Origin: an uncultured Prevotella sp.
Lineage (GTDB): Bacteria > Bacteroidota > Bacteroidia > Bacteroidales > Bacteroidaceae
Assembly: GCA_900769275.1 (NCBI GenBank)
Contig: CAAGGA010000058.1
Coordinates: 1 to 16,417, forward strand
DNA: 16,417 nucleotides
Direction of reading: 5' to 3'
Position numbers and translations under genes: made by a program. The notes below the pieces were generated by a model. The model had not been told where the DNA came from. It did not search any database and saw nothing but the letters and a program-made list of their open reading frames with translations. Shown piece after piece: positions 6,472 to 13,778 of this stretch; positions within the stretch are counted from its first letter, which is position 1; each line of letters begins with the position of its first letter.

Positions 6472-8862
6472 CTACTCTCCCCTTGTGAGGAGAATGAGAT
6501 TACGGACAGAATTGTTGAATTTTGTTTCTGTCAGCAGTTGCTCAAGGGTGACGTGCATACGATAACGCCAATAGTGTTTTGGGTTGGCAGGGATGTTGAT
6601 ACGTTCTGCATTGGCATCCGCAAGGCGTATATCCTCATCTGTAGCCATCCAGTCCTGAAGAGTAAGTATGCACAGCATGGACGGTGAATAGAGGTGATTA
6701 CGCACTATGTCGGTAGCTATCTCTGCTGAAAGGGGATGAGAAGCCTCTCCACCTCTTCCGAGTGACCAGTTCCAATACTTCTGAGTACGCTCCCTATCCT
6801 CATCCCACCACATTCTCATCGTGGCGGTATCATGGCTTGATATGGTGCATACGGATAGGAAAGGATTGTTCTGCAGGATGCCGAAAGTGACCTTGGGGTC
6901 CTTTGGCATAGACTGTATTTCGAGAGAAAGAATCTTCAACTGATCCATAACCCACGGCACGCAGTCGGGCACCATACCGAGGTCCTCGGCGCAGACCAGC
7001 ATCTTTGTAGCCTTGACGAGACATGGCAGTTTCTTCATTGCCTCCTCATACCAGAACTGATTGTTGCGGCGATAGAAATAATCGTTGTACAATGCGTTGA
7101 AAGAAGCCTTGTCATGTCCCCACAGTGTCTCGTAACAGGTGTCGAATTGTGCTGAGATACGGGGATGGAAGAGGTCGGGATTGCGATGGTCTCGCAGGAA
7201 GAGAACGTTGCTGATGAGCGAGTAAAGACCGTCACGGAGGCAGATATCGTCCTGTGACAGTTCTCCTTTTGCAGCAAAATATGCCTCCACCTCACGTTGC
7301 GTCCTGAAGCCTTCACGCATGAGATATACGTCATCGTGCCACGGTGTGACGAAGTTGTCTCTGACATACTGTGCCTTTTCTCCGAACATACGGTCGAGCA
7401 CCCAGTCTGTGATGAAAGGATTGAGGAAGAAATCTTCCTGCCATTTCAGTCCGTAGCGTTCTACCTCCTGTCGTGTAAGCCCTAATGCAGGAGAGAACTG
7501 TCCGAGCAATCCGTGAACGCTATGTGTGGGTATCTCCCATATACGGAAGAATCCGAGTACGTGGTCAATGCGGTAAGCGTCAAAATACTTCGCCATATTG
7601 GAGAATCGTCTCACCCACCATTGGCATCCGTCCTTGAGCATTTCCTCCCAGTTGTAGGTGGGAAAGCCCCAGTTCTGTCCGTTTACTGAGAAGTCATCGG
7701 GCGGTGCTCCCGCCTGTCCGTTGAGGTTAAAATAGCGTGGTTCCATCCATGCATCGCAACCATATCTGTTTACTCCGATAGGAATGTCTCCCTTCAGCAC
7801 TACCTTATGCTTACGTGCATAGTCGTGAGCATCAATCATCTGCTGCGCAAGGATATACTGCACATAGTAATGGAAAGCCACTTCCGCATAAGCCTTTGTA
7901 CGGGGATTGACAAGATTCTTGCGGTCATCTTCGTTCCATACGTTGTGATTCTTCCAGAGGGTATAGTTGGCTGTGCCGTATTTATCCCGTAATACGCAGT
8001 ATTGTGCGAATGGCACAAGCCACTGCTGTTCATCCTTAAACCACTTCTTGAAGCCATTGGAGGCGAGCACAGCCTTTCCTTCCTGAGCGAATATGATGCG
8101 CAGGTATTCCGTCTTGGCATTGTTTACTCTCTCATAGTCAATCTTGTCGAGGGCATTGAGTTCCTGTCTGAGGAGTTCAAATTCTTCTCTTTTCGCTTTG
8201 TCATTGATGGCAGGCAGCTGACGCAAGTCGGCATATTGCGGATGCAGGGCGAAGATGCTGATTGAGGAATAGGGATAAGAGTCGGTCCACGTGTGGGTTA
8301 TCGTGGTGTCATTGATAGGTAATACCTGCAATATGCGTTGTCCTGTAAGTGCTACCCAATCCACCATTTTCTTCAAGTCTCCGAAATCTCCCACTCCGAA
8401 ACTGCCCTCGGAGCGTAATGAGAAGACGGGTATTGCAGTTCCTGCGAGCCGGTCAGCCGGTATCGGGAAATGCGCTTCTTCAAGGATTATCGGTTCCTTG
8501 GCGTTGTCTATAGACTGCGGTATTGGGAAAGTGCGATTCATTCTTGCCTCCCAAATCACGGGTACATTAGGGTCAAGGTCATAGACGAGGAACTTCATCT
8601 CTATCGTATAGCCTGCTATCCTGCTGATGTTGAAGATAGCCGTCCATTCATTGTCTCCAGTATAGTATAGCTTGAGAGCCTTGCGTTCCTGCCATGAGCC
8701 CAGTTCCTCTACGTTGCCACATAGGGCAAGGAACTGGTTTGGACGCAGTTGTGGTGCTTTTATCTTGAGGATAAGTGACTCTTCTGCCTTTGTCTTAGGC
8801 AATGACTGTATCTCGTGGCGGTGGATGCACTCTGTGTAGGCTGTGCTTTCGAAGTAGGTCAT
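6472..8862 (-). CDS. malQ: 4-alpha-glucanotransferase, DPE2-type GH77 with one CBM20
   Basis: Amylomaltase that transfers glucan units between maltooligosaccharides, freeing glucose from maltose. It has no signal peptide, so it works in the cytosol, unlike the other four enzymes here. In the 796-residue product, residues about 28-115 are a CBM20-like module (LALCGNVEELGSWQERKALKL), followed by a GH77 barrel. Motifs: KGDIPIGVN 357-365, nucleophile D433 in AYRIDHVLGF, acid/base E626 in VCAEDLGM, and H687-D688 in ISSHDTATMR. The roughly 190-residue gap between nucleophile and acid/base is the insertion typical of DPE2-like enzymes. Bacteroidetes and plant relatives usually carry two N-terminal CBM20 modules and are near 900 residues. 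Here the first is missing: an in-frame TAA lies seven codons upstream of the ATG and the DNA beyond is G-rich low-complexity sequence. It sits between amylase and susB in the cluster. Confidence 0.93.
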   Translation of the reverse strand: MTYFESTAYTECIHRHEIQSLPKTKAEESLILKIKAPQLRPNQFLALCGNVEELGSWQERKALKLYYTGDNEWTAIFNISRIAGYTIEMKFLVYDLDPNVPVIWEARMNRTFPIPQSIDNAKEPIILEEAHFPIPADRLAGTAIPVFSLRSEGSFGVGDFGDLKKMVDWVALTGQRILQVLPINDTTITHTWTDSYPYSSISIFALHPQYADLRQLPAINDKAKREEFELLRQELNALDKIDYERVNNAKTEYLRIIFAQEGKAVLASNGFKKWFKDEQQWLVPFAQYCVLRDKYGTANYTLWKNHNVWNEDDRKNLVNPRTKAYAEVAFHYYVQYILAQQMIDAHDYARKHKVVLKGDIPIGVNRYGCDAWMEPRYFNLNGQAGAPPDDFSVNGQNWGFPTYNWEEMLKDGCQWWVRRFSNMAKYFDAYRIDHVLGFFRIWEIPTHSVHGLLGQFSPALGLTRQEVERYGLKWQEDFFLNPFITDWVLDRMFGEKAQYVRDNFVTPWHDDVYLMREGFRTQREVEAYFAAKGELSQDDICLRDGLYSLISNVLFLRDHRNPDLFHPRISAQFDTCYETLWGHDKASFNALYNDYFYRRNNQFWYEEAMKKLPCLVKATKMLVCAEDLGMVPDCVPWVMDQLKILSLEIQSMPKDPKVTFGILQNNPFLSVCTISSHDTATMRMWWDEDRERTQKYWNWSLGRGGEASHPLSAEIATDIVRNHLYSPSMLCILTLQDWMATDEDIRLADANAERINIPANPKHYWRYRMHVTLEQLLTETKFNNSVRNLILLTRGE

Positions 8863-8917
8863 GGTTGAGGGGATTTTCGGTTATGGGGGTTATTGATTAT
8901 TGGGGAGGGAGGGGCGG

Positions 8918-8938
8918 TTCTTCGACCTGGTCGAAGAA
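8918..8938. repeat. Intergenic palindrome, copy 2
   Basis: Same 10-base arms as copy 1 (TTCTTCGACC, GGTCGAAGAA) around a central T. It lies 56 bases upstream of the malQ start on the minus strand. Its right flank reads TACCAG followed by a purine-rich G-run tract; copy 3 has a matching CACCAG plus purine tract, so copies 2 and 3 share a longer unit than the palindrome alone. Confidence 0.85.
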
Positions 8939-8975
8939 TACCAGGGGAGAAGAGGGGGAATGCCTGTGAAAAGAT

Positions 8976-9010
8976 GGGGAGAGACCGGGGGGACGGGGGA
9001 AAGGCTGGGG
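8976..9010 (+). other. Four G-runs with quadruplex-forming potential
   Basis: Within the purine-rich amylase-malQ gap, the plus strand has GGGG at 8976-8979, six Gs at 8987-8992, five Gs at 8995-8999 and GGGG at 9007-9010. The loops are 7, 2 and 7 bases. This fits the classical quadruplex pattern of four runs of three or more Gs with loops up to 7. Further G-runs occur at 8902-8917 and 8944-8958. The genes are on the minus strand, so the G-rich strand is the transcription template and the RNA here is C-rich. The gap (8863-9086) holds no convincing ORF; the plus-strand frames through it translate to Gly/Arg/Glu-rich low-complexity sequence. Confidence 0.6.
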
Positions 9011-9034
9011 AGAATAGAGGAAAATGCCGGAGGA

Positions 9035-9076
9035 GAAAAAAGGGGAGAGGCCGGGGAGAGGGTATTTCTCCCCGGC
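9035..9076 (-). terminator. Hairpin just after the amylase stop, probable (partial) terminator
   Basis: GCCGGGGAGA (9050-9059) and TCTCCCCGGC (9067-9076) form a perfect 10-bp stem with a 7-base loop, ten bases beyond the amylase TAG on the minus strand. In that direction the stem is followed by CTCTCCCC and then a run of six Ts (9035-9040). The T-run is 9 bases from the stem rather than adjacent, so termination may be incomplete; it could instead protect the amylase mRNA 3' end. If it terminates, malQ and the genes after it depend on read-through or on a promoter I could not find in 8863-9034. Confidence 0.6.
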
Positions 9077-9086
9077 TTAATGCTGG

Positions 9087-10874
9087 CTATTTGCCTGAAA
9101 GGTATTTCCTTCCGTTACGGATTATGATTCCTCTGTAGTTGTTTCCTGTCCGCTGTCCCGTGATGCTGTATGCGGGGGATGCTGCCGGGTCGGGTGCTGA
9201 GGTGATGTCCTGTATGCCTGTCACCACATCGACTTTTCCGAAACTGTCGTAGTATGCACCGTTGACATATTTGTAATCGGCAGTCTGCGGCGTTCCGTTA
9301 CTGCTGAAGATGACACCTGTCGGAGTAAATGTCGCCGTGCCGTTGTACGTCCATTTATACACCTTGTTGCCGTTGGAGGCCAGTCCGAGGTATGTGCAGG
9401 CTTCTCCAGGCCATGTGCCTCCCGTATAGTTGGTGCTGCTGTTCCAGCACCAGCACTTGATGACGGATGTCCACGTGGCAGGAGCTTCGAAGAAGACGGC
9501 TTTCTCTCCCGGTGCAAGAGTGCAGAAGGATGGGATGCGTGAGGCTTGTGATTCATCCTTTATATTGTCGAGACTGCTGATGTCAATGCCGCTGCTGACG
9601 TAGTATCTGAAGTCAGTGCCCTGCAGTGCGAGCTTGTATCCAGCCGTAGAGACGGATGGTGACGGACCTATGGCTACGAGAGCATTGCCCTTGTCACCTC
9701 GCACCATGACTGCATAACCGTTGCCGGAGACTCCCCGACTGACGATGGTGCTCTGATTGTGAATGCCGAGAAGGCGGCGGAGCGTGATGAGTTTCTTTAT
9801 CGTGGTCTTGTAGCTCAGCCAATGGGTGAGGAACACACAGGGCGTTCCCGGCATGGCAAGCATGAGTGCATTGGCTGCTTCCACGTCCTTATACAGTGGG
9901 TTTGCCCCGTCCTTACCTGATGAACCCGTGTCATGATTATCCACGAACGTGACGGCATATCGCTGATATTTGGTGTTCGTGGCAAGCATATTTCCGCTGA
10001 GTACCGCCCAATTGGAGTTTTCAATCGCCTGCTTCAGGAGGTCACGGAACGGGAAGTCGAAGGCAGCAGACTGTATATTGCCCTTGGAGTCCTTTGTTCC
10101 TTCAATCCATGCGCTGACAGAGGAATATCCGTCCCAGTATTCTCCGACGGAGAATTGCGGCTTGGCTGCAAGATTATACATGGATGTATATTTCGGGGCG
10201 TAACCCTTTACCATGTCGTATCGGAAGCCTGCGTAGCCGAGGTCGTTGAGCAGGAAGTCGAGATAGGTCTTTATGTTCTGCTGCACTGTGGCGTTGGAAT
10301 GGTCGAGGTCGCGCGAACCGTTGAAATCTTGTCCGCTGTCAGCCGCTCCTGTAGCCTTGTACCCTGCCTTGACGCATTCGTCCGTCTTGCAGATATACGG
10401 TGAGCAGTCGCTTCCCCACGTCAGGGTATAGGTTTTTCCTGTCGTCTGTCCTACTACTTTTTCATCGGGGAAATCGGTCCATGAGAGGTTGCCGCTCTTA
10501 TGGTTGATGACAACGTCGGCGATAGTTCCCAAGCCTTTTGACTTGAAGGTCTTGATCATGGAACGCAACTGCGCCTCAGTGCCAAAGGCACTTCTATGGT
10601 CGAGCCACCAGATGTCTGTATATCCCATCTGGTTACTCAGTGAGTTGCAGTAACCGCTTTGTGGAATCCATATCAGCTTGAAGTACTCGGAGAGTTCGTC
10701 AGCCTGCGATTCGAGGTTGTTCCACTGCGTCTCCTTATACGAATCCCAATAGAAGCCTTGCAGCATCACTCCATCGTAATGCGATTCCCATCCTTGTGCA
10801 TGCAGGCGTTCAAAGGGCTGCATAGACAGGAGCAGTGCCGTGAGGCACGAAAGTAAGAATTTCATTGTTTTCAA
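9087..10874 (-). CDS. Secreted alpha-amylase (GH13) with starch-binding-like C-terminal module
   Basis: Endo-acting hydrolase of alpha-1,4 links in starch, and the probable first enzyme of the pathway. The 595-residue product has a Sec signal peptide ending near RLHAQ. An LLSC word at residues 7-10 resembles a lipobox but leaves too short a hydrophobic core. The catalytic barrel begins at VMLQGFYWDSY (36-46), with DVVINH 120-125, nucleophile D220 in GFRYDMVKGY, acid/base E245 in SVGEYWD and H314-D315 in FVDNHDTGSS. The pattern resembles the plant-like GH13 amylases. Residues about 467-545 (VIKCWCWNSSTNYTGGTWPG, then VIFSSNG) look like a CBM26-type or related starch-binding module. The end (YSITGQR, then RGIIIRNGRKYL) is the short C-terminal tail common in Bacteroidales secreted proteins, possibly a sorting tail. 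It is the first gene of the cluster behind a candidate promoter and has its own 3' hairpin. The CBM family number is uncertain. Confidence 0.91.
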   Translation of the reverse strand: MKTMKFLLSCLTALLLSMQPFERLHAQGWESHYDGVMLQGFYWDSYKETQWNNLESQADELSEYFKLIWIPQSGYCNSLSNQMGYTDIWWLDHRSAFGTEAQLRSMIKTFKSKGLGTIADVVINHKSGNLSWTDFPDEKVVGQTTGKTYTLTWGSDCSPYICKTDECVKAGYKATGAADSGQDFNGSRDLDHSNATVQQNIKTYLDFLLNDLGYAGFRYDMVKGYAPKYTSMYNLAAKPQFSVGEYWDGYSSVSAWIEGTKDSKGNIQSAAFDFPFRDLLKQAIENSNWAVLSGNMLATNTKYQRYAVTFVDNHDTGSSGKDGANPLYKDVEAANALMLAMPGTPCVFLTHWLSYKTTIKKLITLRRLLGIHNQSTIVSRGVSGNGYAVMVRGDKGNALVAIGPSPSVSTAGYKLALQGTDFRYYVSSGIDISSLDNIKDESQASRIPSFCTLAPGEKAVFFEAPATWTSVIKCWCWNSSTNYTGGTWPGEACTYLGLASNGNKVYKWTYNGTATFTPTGVIFSSNGTPQTADYKYVNGAYYDSFGKVDVVTGIQDITSAPDPAASPAYSITGQRTGNNYRGIIIRNGRKYLSGK

Positions 10875-10895
10875 TTTAGGTTTTACTTGTTGTTT

Positions 10896-10904
10896 GCAAA
10901 ATTA
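10896..10904 (-). promoter_or_regulatory. Candidate amylase promoter, -7 box TAATTTTGC
   Basis: On the minus strand TAATTTTGC matches the Bacteroidetes TAnnTTTG consensus 22 bases upstream of the amylase ATG. It is followed by an A/C-rich leader (AACAACAAGTAAAACC). The expected TTG about 20 bases further upstream is only TTC within TTTTCATAC, so the -33 element is weak, which would suit an activator-dependent promoter. It probably drives amylase and, by read-through, the rest of the cluster. Confidence 0.55.
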
Positions 10905-11056
10905 GGTAATTTTGGTAAAAGTATGAAAACAAAGGGTTTGATTTTTGTGTGGTATATACTGCAAACGATTGCGATTGTACCTTTGGGGGTTGCTTTTTGT
11001 TCCTTGATTTCTCGGGATTGGTGGGCGGGGATGTTTGCCTGGTGCTGGGGTGTTTT

Positions 11057-11077
11057 CACTTCGACCTGGTCGAAGTG
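11057..11077. repeat. Intergenic palindrome, copy 3, with compensated outer arms
   Basis: Core TTCGACC-T-GGTCGAA is as in copies 1 and 2, but the outer three bases are CAC on the left and GTG on the right instead of TTC and GAA. Both sides changed together, so the symmetry is kept. A weaker outer repeat adds CTGGTGC (11040-11046) and GCACCAG (11077-11083). It lies 183 bases upstream of the amylase start. Confidence 0.85.
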
Positions 11078-11080
11078 CAC

Positions 11081-11141
11081 CAGAGGGGAGCGAGGGGTAT
11101 CAGGAGGGAATGGAGGGAGCAGCAGGAGGGAAGCGGGGAGG
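11081..11141 (+). repeat. Purine-rich G-run tract beside palindrome copy 3
   Basis: The plus strand has GGGG at 11085, GGGG at 11094, then GGG or GGGG runs about every 8-12 bases to 11139, nearly all within purines. The first 20 bases resemble the right flank of palindrome copy 2 (ACCAG then GGGGAG, GAGGGG). It may form G-quadruplexes, although some loops exceed 7 bases. No coding signal. Confidence 0.5.
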
Positions 11142-11173
11142 ACACCTTAATATATTATTATACGGCATAAGAA

Positions 11174-11200
11174 ATGCGCTCTGACTGGGTCGGAGCGCAT
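11174..11200 (-). terminator. Terminator hairpin of the two-component operon
   Basis: ATGCGCTCTGAC (11174-11185) pairs with GTCGGAGCGCAT (11189-11200): 12 bp with one G-T pair and a 3-base TGG loop. It lies 68 bases beyond the kinase stop on the minus strand and is followed in that direction by TTTCTTAT. The stem is the strongest in the window; the T-run is short and interrupted. It separates the kinase transcript from the amylase promoter. Confidence 0.75.
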
Positions 11201-11267
11201 ACTAACCTACAAACAATCATAATGCAATGATACTGTTGCGGGAACAATACGGATGTCGTTGGGAGAG

Positions 11268-12728
11268 TCATTCCCTTGCGAGGGAGAATCTTATGGTCAA
11301 TCCTCCTCCCGGGGTGGTTTCTGCTACGGCTGTTCCTCCATGTGCTGCTACGGCATTCTTTACGATGGCGAGTCCCAGTCCCGTACCTCCGAGCTTGCGG
11401 CTGCGCCCCTTATCCACGCGATAGAAACGCTCAAAGAGACGCTGCAGATGTTCGGGCGAGACCCCCGAGCCGTTGTCACTGACGGAGAAATCGAAGAACT
11501 TCCTGCCATCCCTCTCCGCTTCCTCGCAACTGACGCTCAGGCGTGTGATTCCCGTAGCGTAGGCGAGGGCATTGTCTATCAGGTTACGGAAGATGCTGTA
11601 CAGCAGACTCTGGTCACCGGTCACAATGGCGGAGGAGGGCAAGCGCAGCACAGTCTGCAAACCTTTCTCCTGCAACTGCAGAGCCGTATCGTCGAGCACG
11701 TTCCTTATCACGCTGACAACGTCGATGGGATGATAGTCCTGCCGGCTTGAGAGCGGTGTGTCCTCCAGTTCGTCAAGCTTTGTCAAAGCACTCATGTCGA
11801 GGAGCAACCGCGACATTCTCTCGCTCTGCGCATAGCATCTCTCAAGGAAATGCCGGCGTTTCTCAGGCTGCATATCGGGATTGTCGATGATACTCTCAAG
11901 GTATCCGTGAATGCTTGCAACGGGAGTCTTCAGTTCATGTGCCGCATTCTGCGTCAGCTGCCGCTTGATGAGCACCTTCTCTTCTTCCGAATGCCTCAGT
12001 TTCCAATAGAGCTGGATGATGGTATGGCTTATGTCACCCAGTTCATCGTCCGGCAGCCTCCGCTCCAGTTCGTGGTCAAGTTCCTCGCCCTTCTCTGCCT
12101 TTACGGCAAACTCGCGCAGGTAGCCTATATGCCGACTGATTCTCTTTGTGTTGAGATATAGAATCAGCCCGAGCAGCAACGTGAGGAATACGGAGAAATA
12201 GATGTACGTGTTGTCCGCCTGCAACGACCTTGATATCTCTGCGGAATAGGGCACGGCGGCACGTATGACCACATCATCAAAGCGTGTGGCGGAATAGAAA
12301 TACGTGTCATGCGTAGATTCCGACATACGCTTTATGTCATATCCGCTACCCCTAAGCAGGGCATCCCTTATCTCCATGCGCCTGAGGTGATTGCCGAGCG
12401 AATCCACATTGGCGGTATGACTGTCGAGGAGCACGCGTCCTGCCTTGTCTATGACGGTCACGCGCAGTCCCTCGACGTCATGTTTCCTGACGTAGTCACG
12501 GAACGCCCTTTCGCTGAGCAGGCTGTCATGCCCCAGCGACTGCATCATCTCGTAGTTGTACATCTGGAGACGTGAATGCAGTATGTCAATCTTATAGTCT
12601 TTCTCCCTATGGTGCTGATAGATGCTGAAGCAGGCAGCGAAGAGCAGGAATACTCCGCCCACGCTGACAAGGAGGTTCATTTGGAATGACTTGAGCCGTT
12701 TCCCTCTAACTCTCAAAGCAATAGCCAT
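11268..12728 (-). CDS. Membrane sensor histidine kinase (PhoR-like)
   Basis: Autophosphorylating sensor that should phosphorylate the regulator encoded just upstream. In the 486-residue product, a transmembrane helix at about 18-35 and another at 176-193 enclose a periplasmic sensor region of about 140 residues without a recognised ligand signature. A HAMP-like linker follows. The H-box QNAAHELKTP places the phosphoacceptor at H264. ATP-binding boxes: N at N386 in RNLIDNALAY, G1 DNGSG 418-422, F box FERFYR 432-437 and G2 GGTGLGLA 447-454. It overlaps the regulator gene by 23 bases if it starts at 12728; an internal ATG at 12680 (MNLLVSVGG) would remove the basic N-terminus, and the choice is unsettled. 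The stimulus is unknown, and adjacency to the starch genes is the only hint. Confidence 0.92.
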   Translation of the reverse strand: MAIALRVRGKRLKSFQMNLLVSVGGVFLLFAACFSIYQHHREKDYKIDILHSRLQMYNYEMMQSLGHDSLLSERAFRDYVRKHDVEGLRVTVIDKAGRVLLDSHTANVDSLGNHLRRMEIRDALLRGSGYDIKRMSESTHDTYFYSATRFDDVVIRAAVPYSAEISRSLQADNTYIYFSVFLTLLLGLILYLNTKRISRHIGYLREFAVKAEKGEELDHELERRLPDDELGDISHTIIQLYWKLRHSEEEKVLIKRQLTQNAAHELKTPVASIHGYLESIIDNPDMQPEKRRHFLERCYAQSERMSRLLLDMSALTKLDELEDTPLSSRQDYHPIDVVSVIRNVLDDTALQLQEKGLQTVLRLPSSAIVTGDQSLLYSIFRNLIDNALAYATGITRLSVSCEEAERDGRKFFDFSVSDNGSGVSPEHLQRLFERFYRVDKGRSRKLGGTGLGLAIVKNAVAAHGGTAVAETTPGGGLTIRFSLARE

Positions 12729-13401
12729 ATCCTACCCGTGTCCTGATTTGTTTCCCGTACTTTCCGATTTTCTTCCTCAACCGCGTGATATTGACATCCA
12801 CCGTGCGGTCCTGCACATACACATCATGCGGCCAGCACCGCTCCAGGAGGTCGTTTCGTCCGAACACCCTGTTGGGTCGGCGCAGGAAGAGCGTGAGTAT
12901 CTCAAACTCCAGCTTGGTCAGCTGCAGCTCCTCACCGTCCAGCGTAGCCGTCTTGGAGTCAAGGTTGAGGACTATGCCCTCATACTTCACTTCGTTGTCG
13001 TCCTCCTGGTCTGCCCTGGCAGCATTACTCTGAGCAGCAGTTACCCTCCTCAGCACCGCCTTGACCCTTGCCTTCACCTCTTTCATCATAAGCGGTTTGG
13101 CGATATAGTCATCGGCTCCGATATTCAGTCCCTTGACCGTATTGTCCTCGCTGTCCAACGCCGTGATGAAGATAATGGGTATGGCAGCCGTTTCCTCGCG
13201 TTCCTTCAGCCGTCTCGCCATCTGGAATCCCGACATCTCCCCCATCATCACGTCAAGGAGAATAAGCGAATAATCAGTCAGAGGCATAAGGAGAGCCTCC
13301 TCCGCCGAATTGGCAGTATCCACCTCATACCCCTCAGACTCAAGGTTATACTGGAGTATCTCGCAGATATCCAGCTCGTCATCTACAACAAGAATTTTCA
13401 T
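12706..13401 (-). CDS. OmpR/PhoB-family response regulator
   Basis: DNA-binding transcription regulator. In the 231-residue product, the receiver domain (1-118) has the acidic pocket D7-D8, phosphoacceptor D50 in LILLDVMMG, T80 in IIFITA and K102 in YIAKP. After a Q/N/D/E-rich linker (about 121-137) a winged-helix DNA-binding domain runs from 140 to 231 (LTKLEFEIL, then DRTVDVNITRLRKKIG and TRVGYGYCFES). It is first in a two-gene operon with the kinase, with a well-formed promoter at 13473-13503. Target genes cannot be read from the window; no obvious tandem binding boxes occur near the amylase promoter. Confidence 0.94.
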   Translation of the reverse strand: MKILVVDDELDICEILQYNLESEGYEVDTANSAEEALLMPLTDYSLILLDVMMGEMSGFQMARRLKEREETAAIPIIFITALDSEDNTVKGLNIGADDYIAKPLMMKEVKARVKAVLRRVTAAQSNAARADQEDDNEVKYEGIVLNLDSKTATLDGEELQLTKLEFEILTLFLRRPNRVFGRNDLLERCWPHDVYVQDRTVDVNITRLRKKIGKYGKQIRTRVGYGYCFES

Positions 13402-13472
13402 AAGCGTATCACTTTATTCTTTCTTTTGGCATCTTCCCTACACATACATAGAGGTGCGTTTATGCCACGTTG

Positions 13473-13503
13473 CAAAGTTACATCTATTATCTGACAAAAA
13501 CAA
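13473..13503 (-). promoter_or_regulatory. Promoter of the two-component operon
   Basis: Reading the minus strand, TTG (13503-13501, in TTTTCTTG) is followed after exactly 20 bases by TAACTTTG (13480-13473), matching the Bacteroidetes -33/-7 promoter form. The start of transcription would be near 13466, giving a leader of about 65 bases before the regulator ATG. Confidence 0.75.
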
Positions 13504-13778
13504 GAAAAGTCGGTTACAAAAACATTACATTTGACATTGGCAATACCATGCCCCCTATCATCAAGTCCTGCGCACCCGGGCTGAAAGAGATGGACGGAAA
13601 CTGCCGTTGCGGCAAGCGTCACCTGCGGTGTAGCAGTGGGCATAAAAGCACCACCCTTGAACGTGGATAATACTTTCATGCAGCTTTTTTTTGCAGGAAT
13701 AAAAACGCCTTTGGGATAAAAGAGAGCGGCCTTTTACATCGAAAACTGCGGTTTGGGGGCAGCAAAAGGGCAGTCCTG

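Larger units (their letters stand above)
10875..11267. other. 393-bp intergenic region between kinase and amylase genes
   Basis: No convincing gene. From right to left (direction of transcription) it holds the kinase terminator hairpin (11174-11200), an AT-rich stretch (11146-11165), a purine-rich G-run tract (11081-11141), palindrome copy 3 (11057-11077) and the amylase -7 box (10896-10904). Two plus-strand frames of 73-87 codons exist, but they run through the low-complexity tract and the palindrome and are taken as chance. Confidence 0.8.

Noticed and set aside
8893..9138. Plus-strand frames of 75-81 codons in the amylase-malQ gap
   Set aside because: They encode only Gly/Arg/Glu low-complexity sequence from the G-rich tract and run into the amylase gene antisense.
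9087..10874. Amylase as a lipoprotein, from LLSC at residues 7-10
   Set aside because: The cysteine is too near the N-terminus for a type II signal peptide, and a normal Sec cleavage region ends near residue 27.
10887..11170. Plus-strand frames of 73-87 codons between kinase and amylase genes
   Set aside because: They pass through the promoter, palindrome and purine tract; part looks like a hydrophobic segment by chance, with no family resemblance.
13398..13679. 93-codon minus-strand ORF upstream of the response regulator
   Set aside because: It overlaps the regulator promoter and its own 3' end reaches the regulator start; no domain is recognised and a second frame lies opposite. Kept only as a GC-rich patch finding.
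13540..13680. Cobalamin or other known riboswitch in the regulator upstream region
   Set aside because: No recognisable conserved box of a riboswitch class could be found, and the patch lies upstream of the predicted transcription start.
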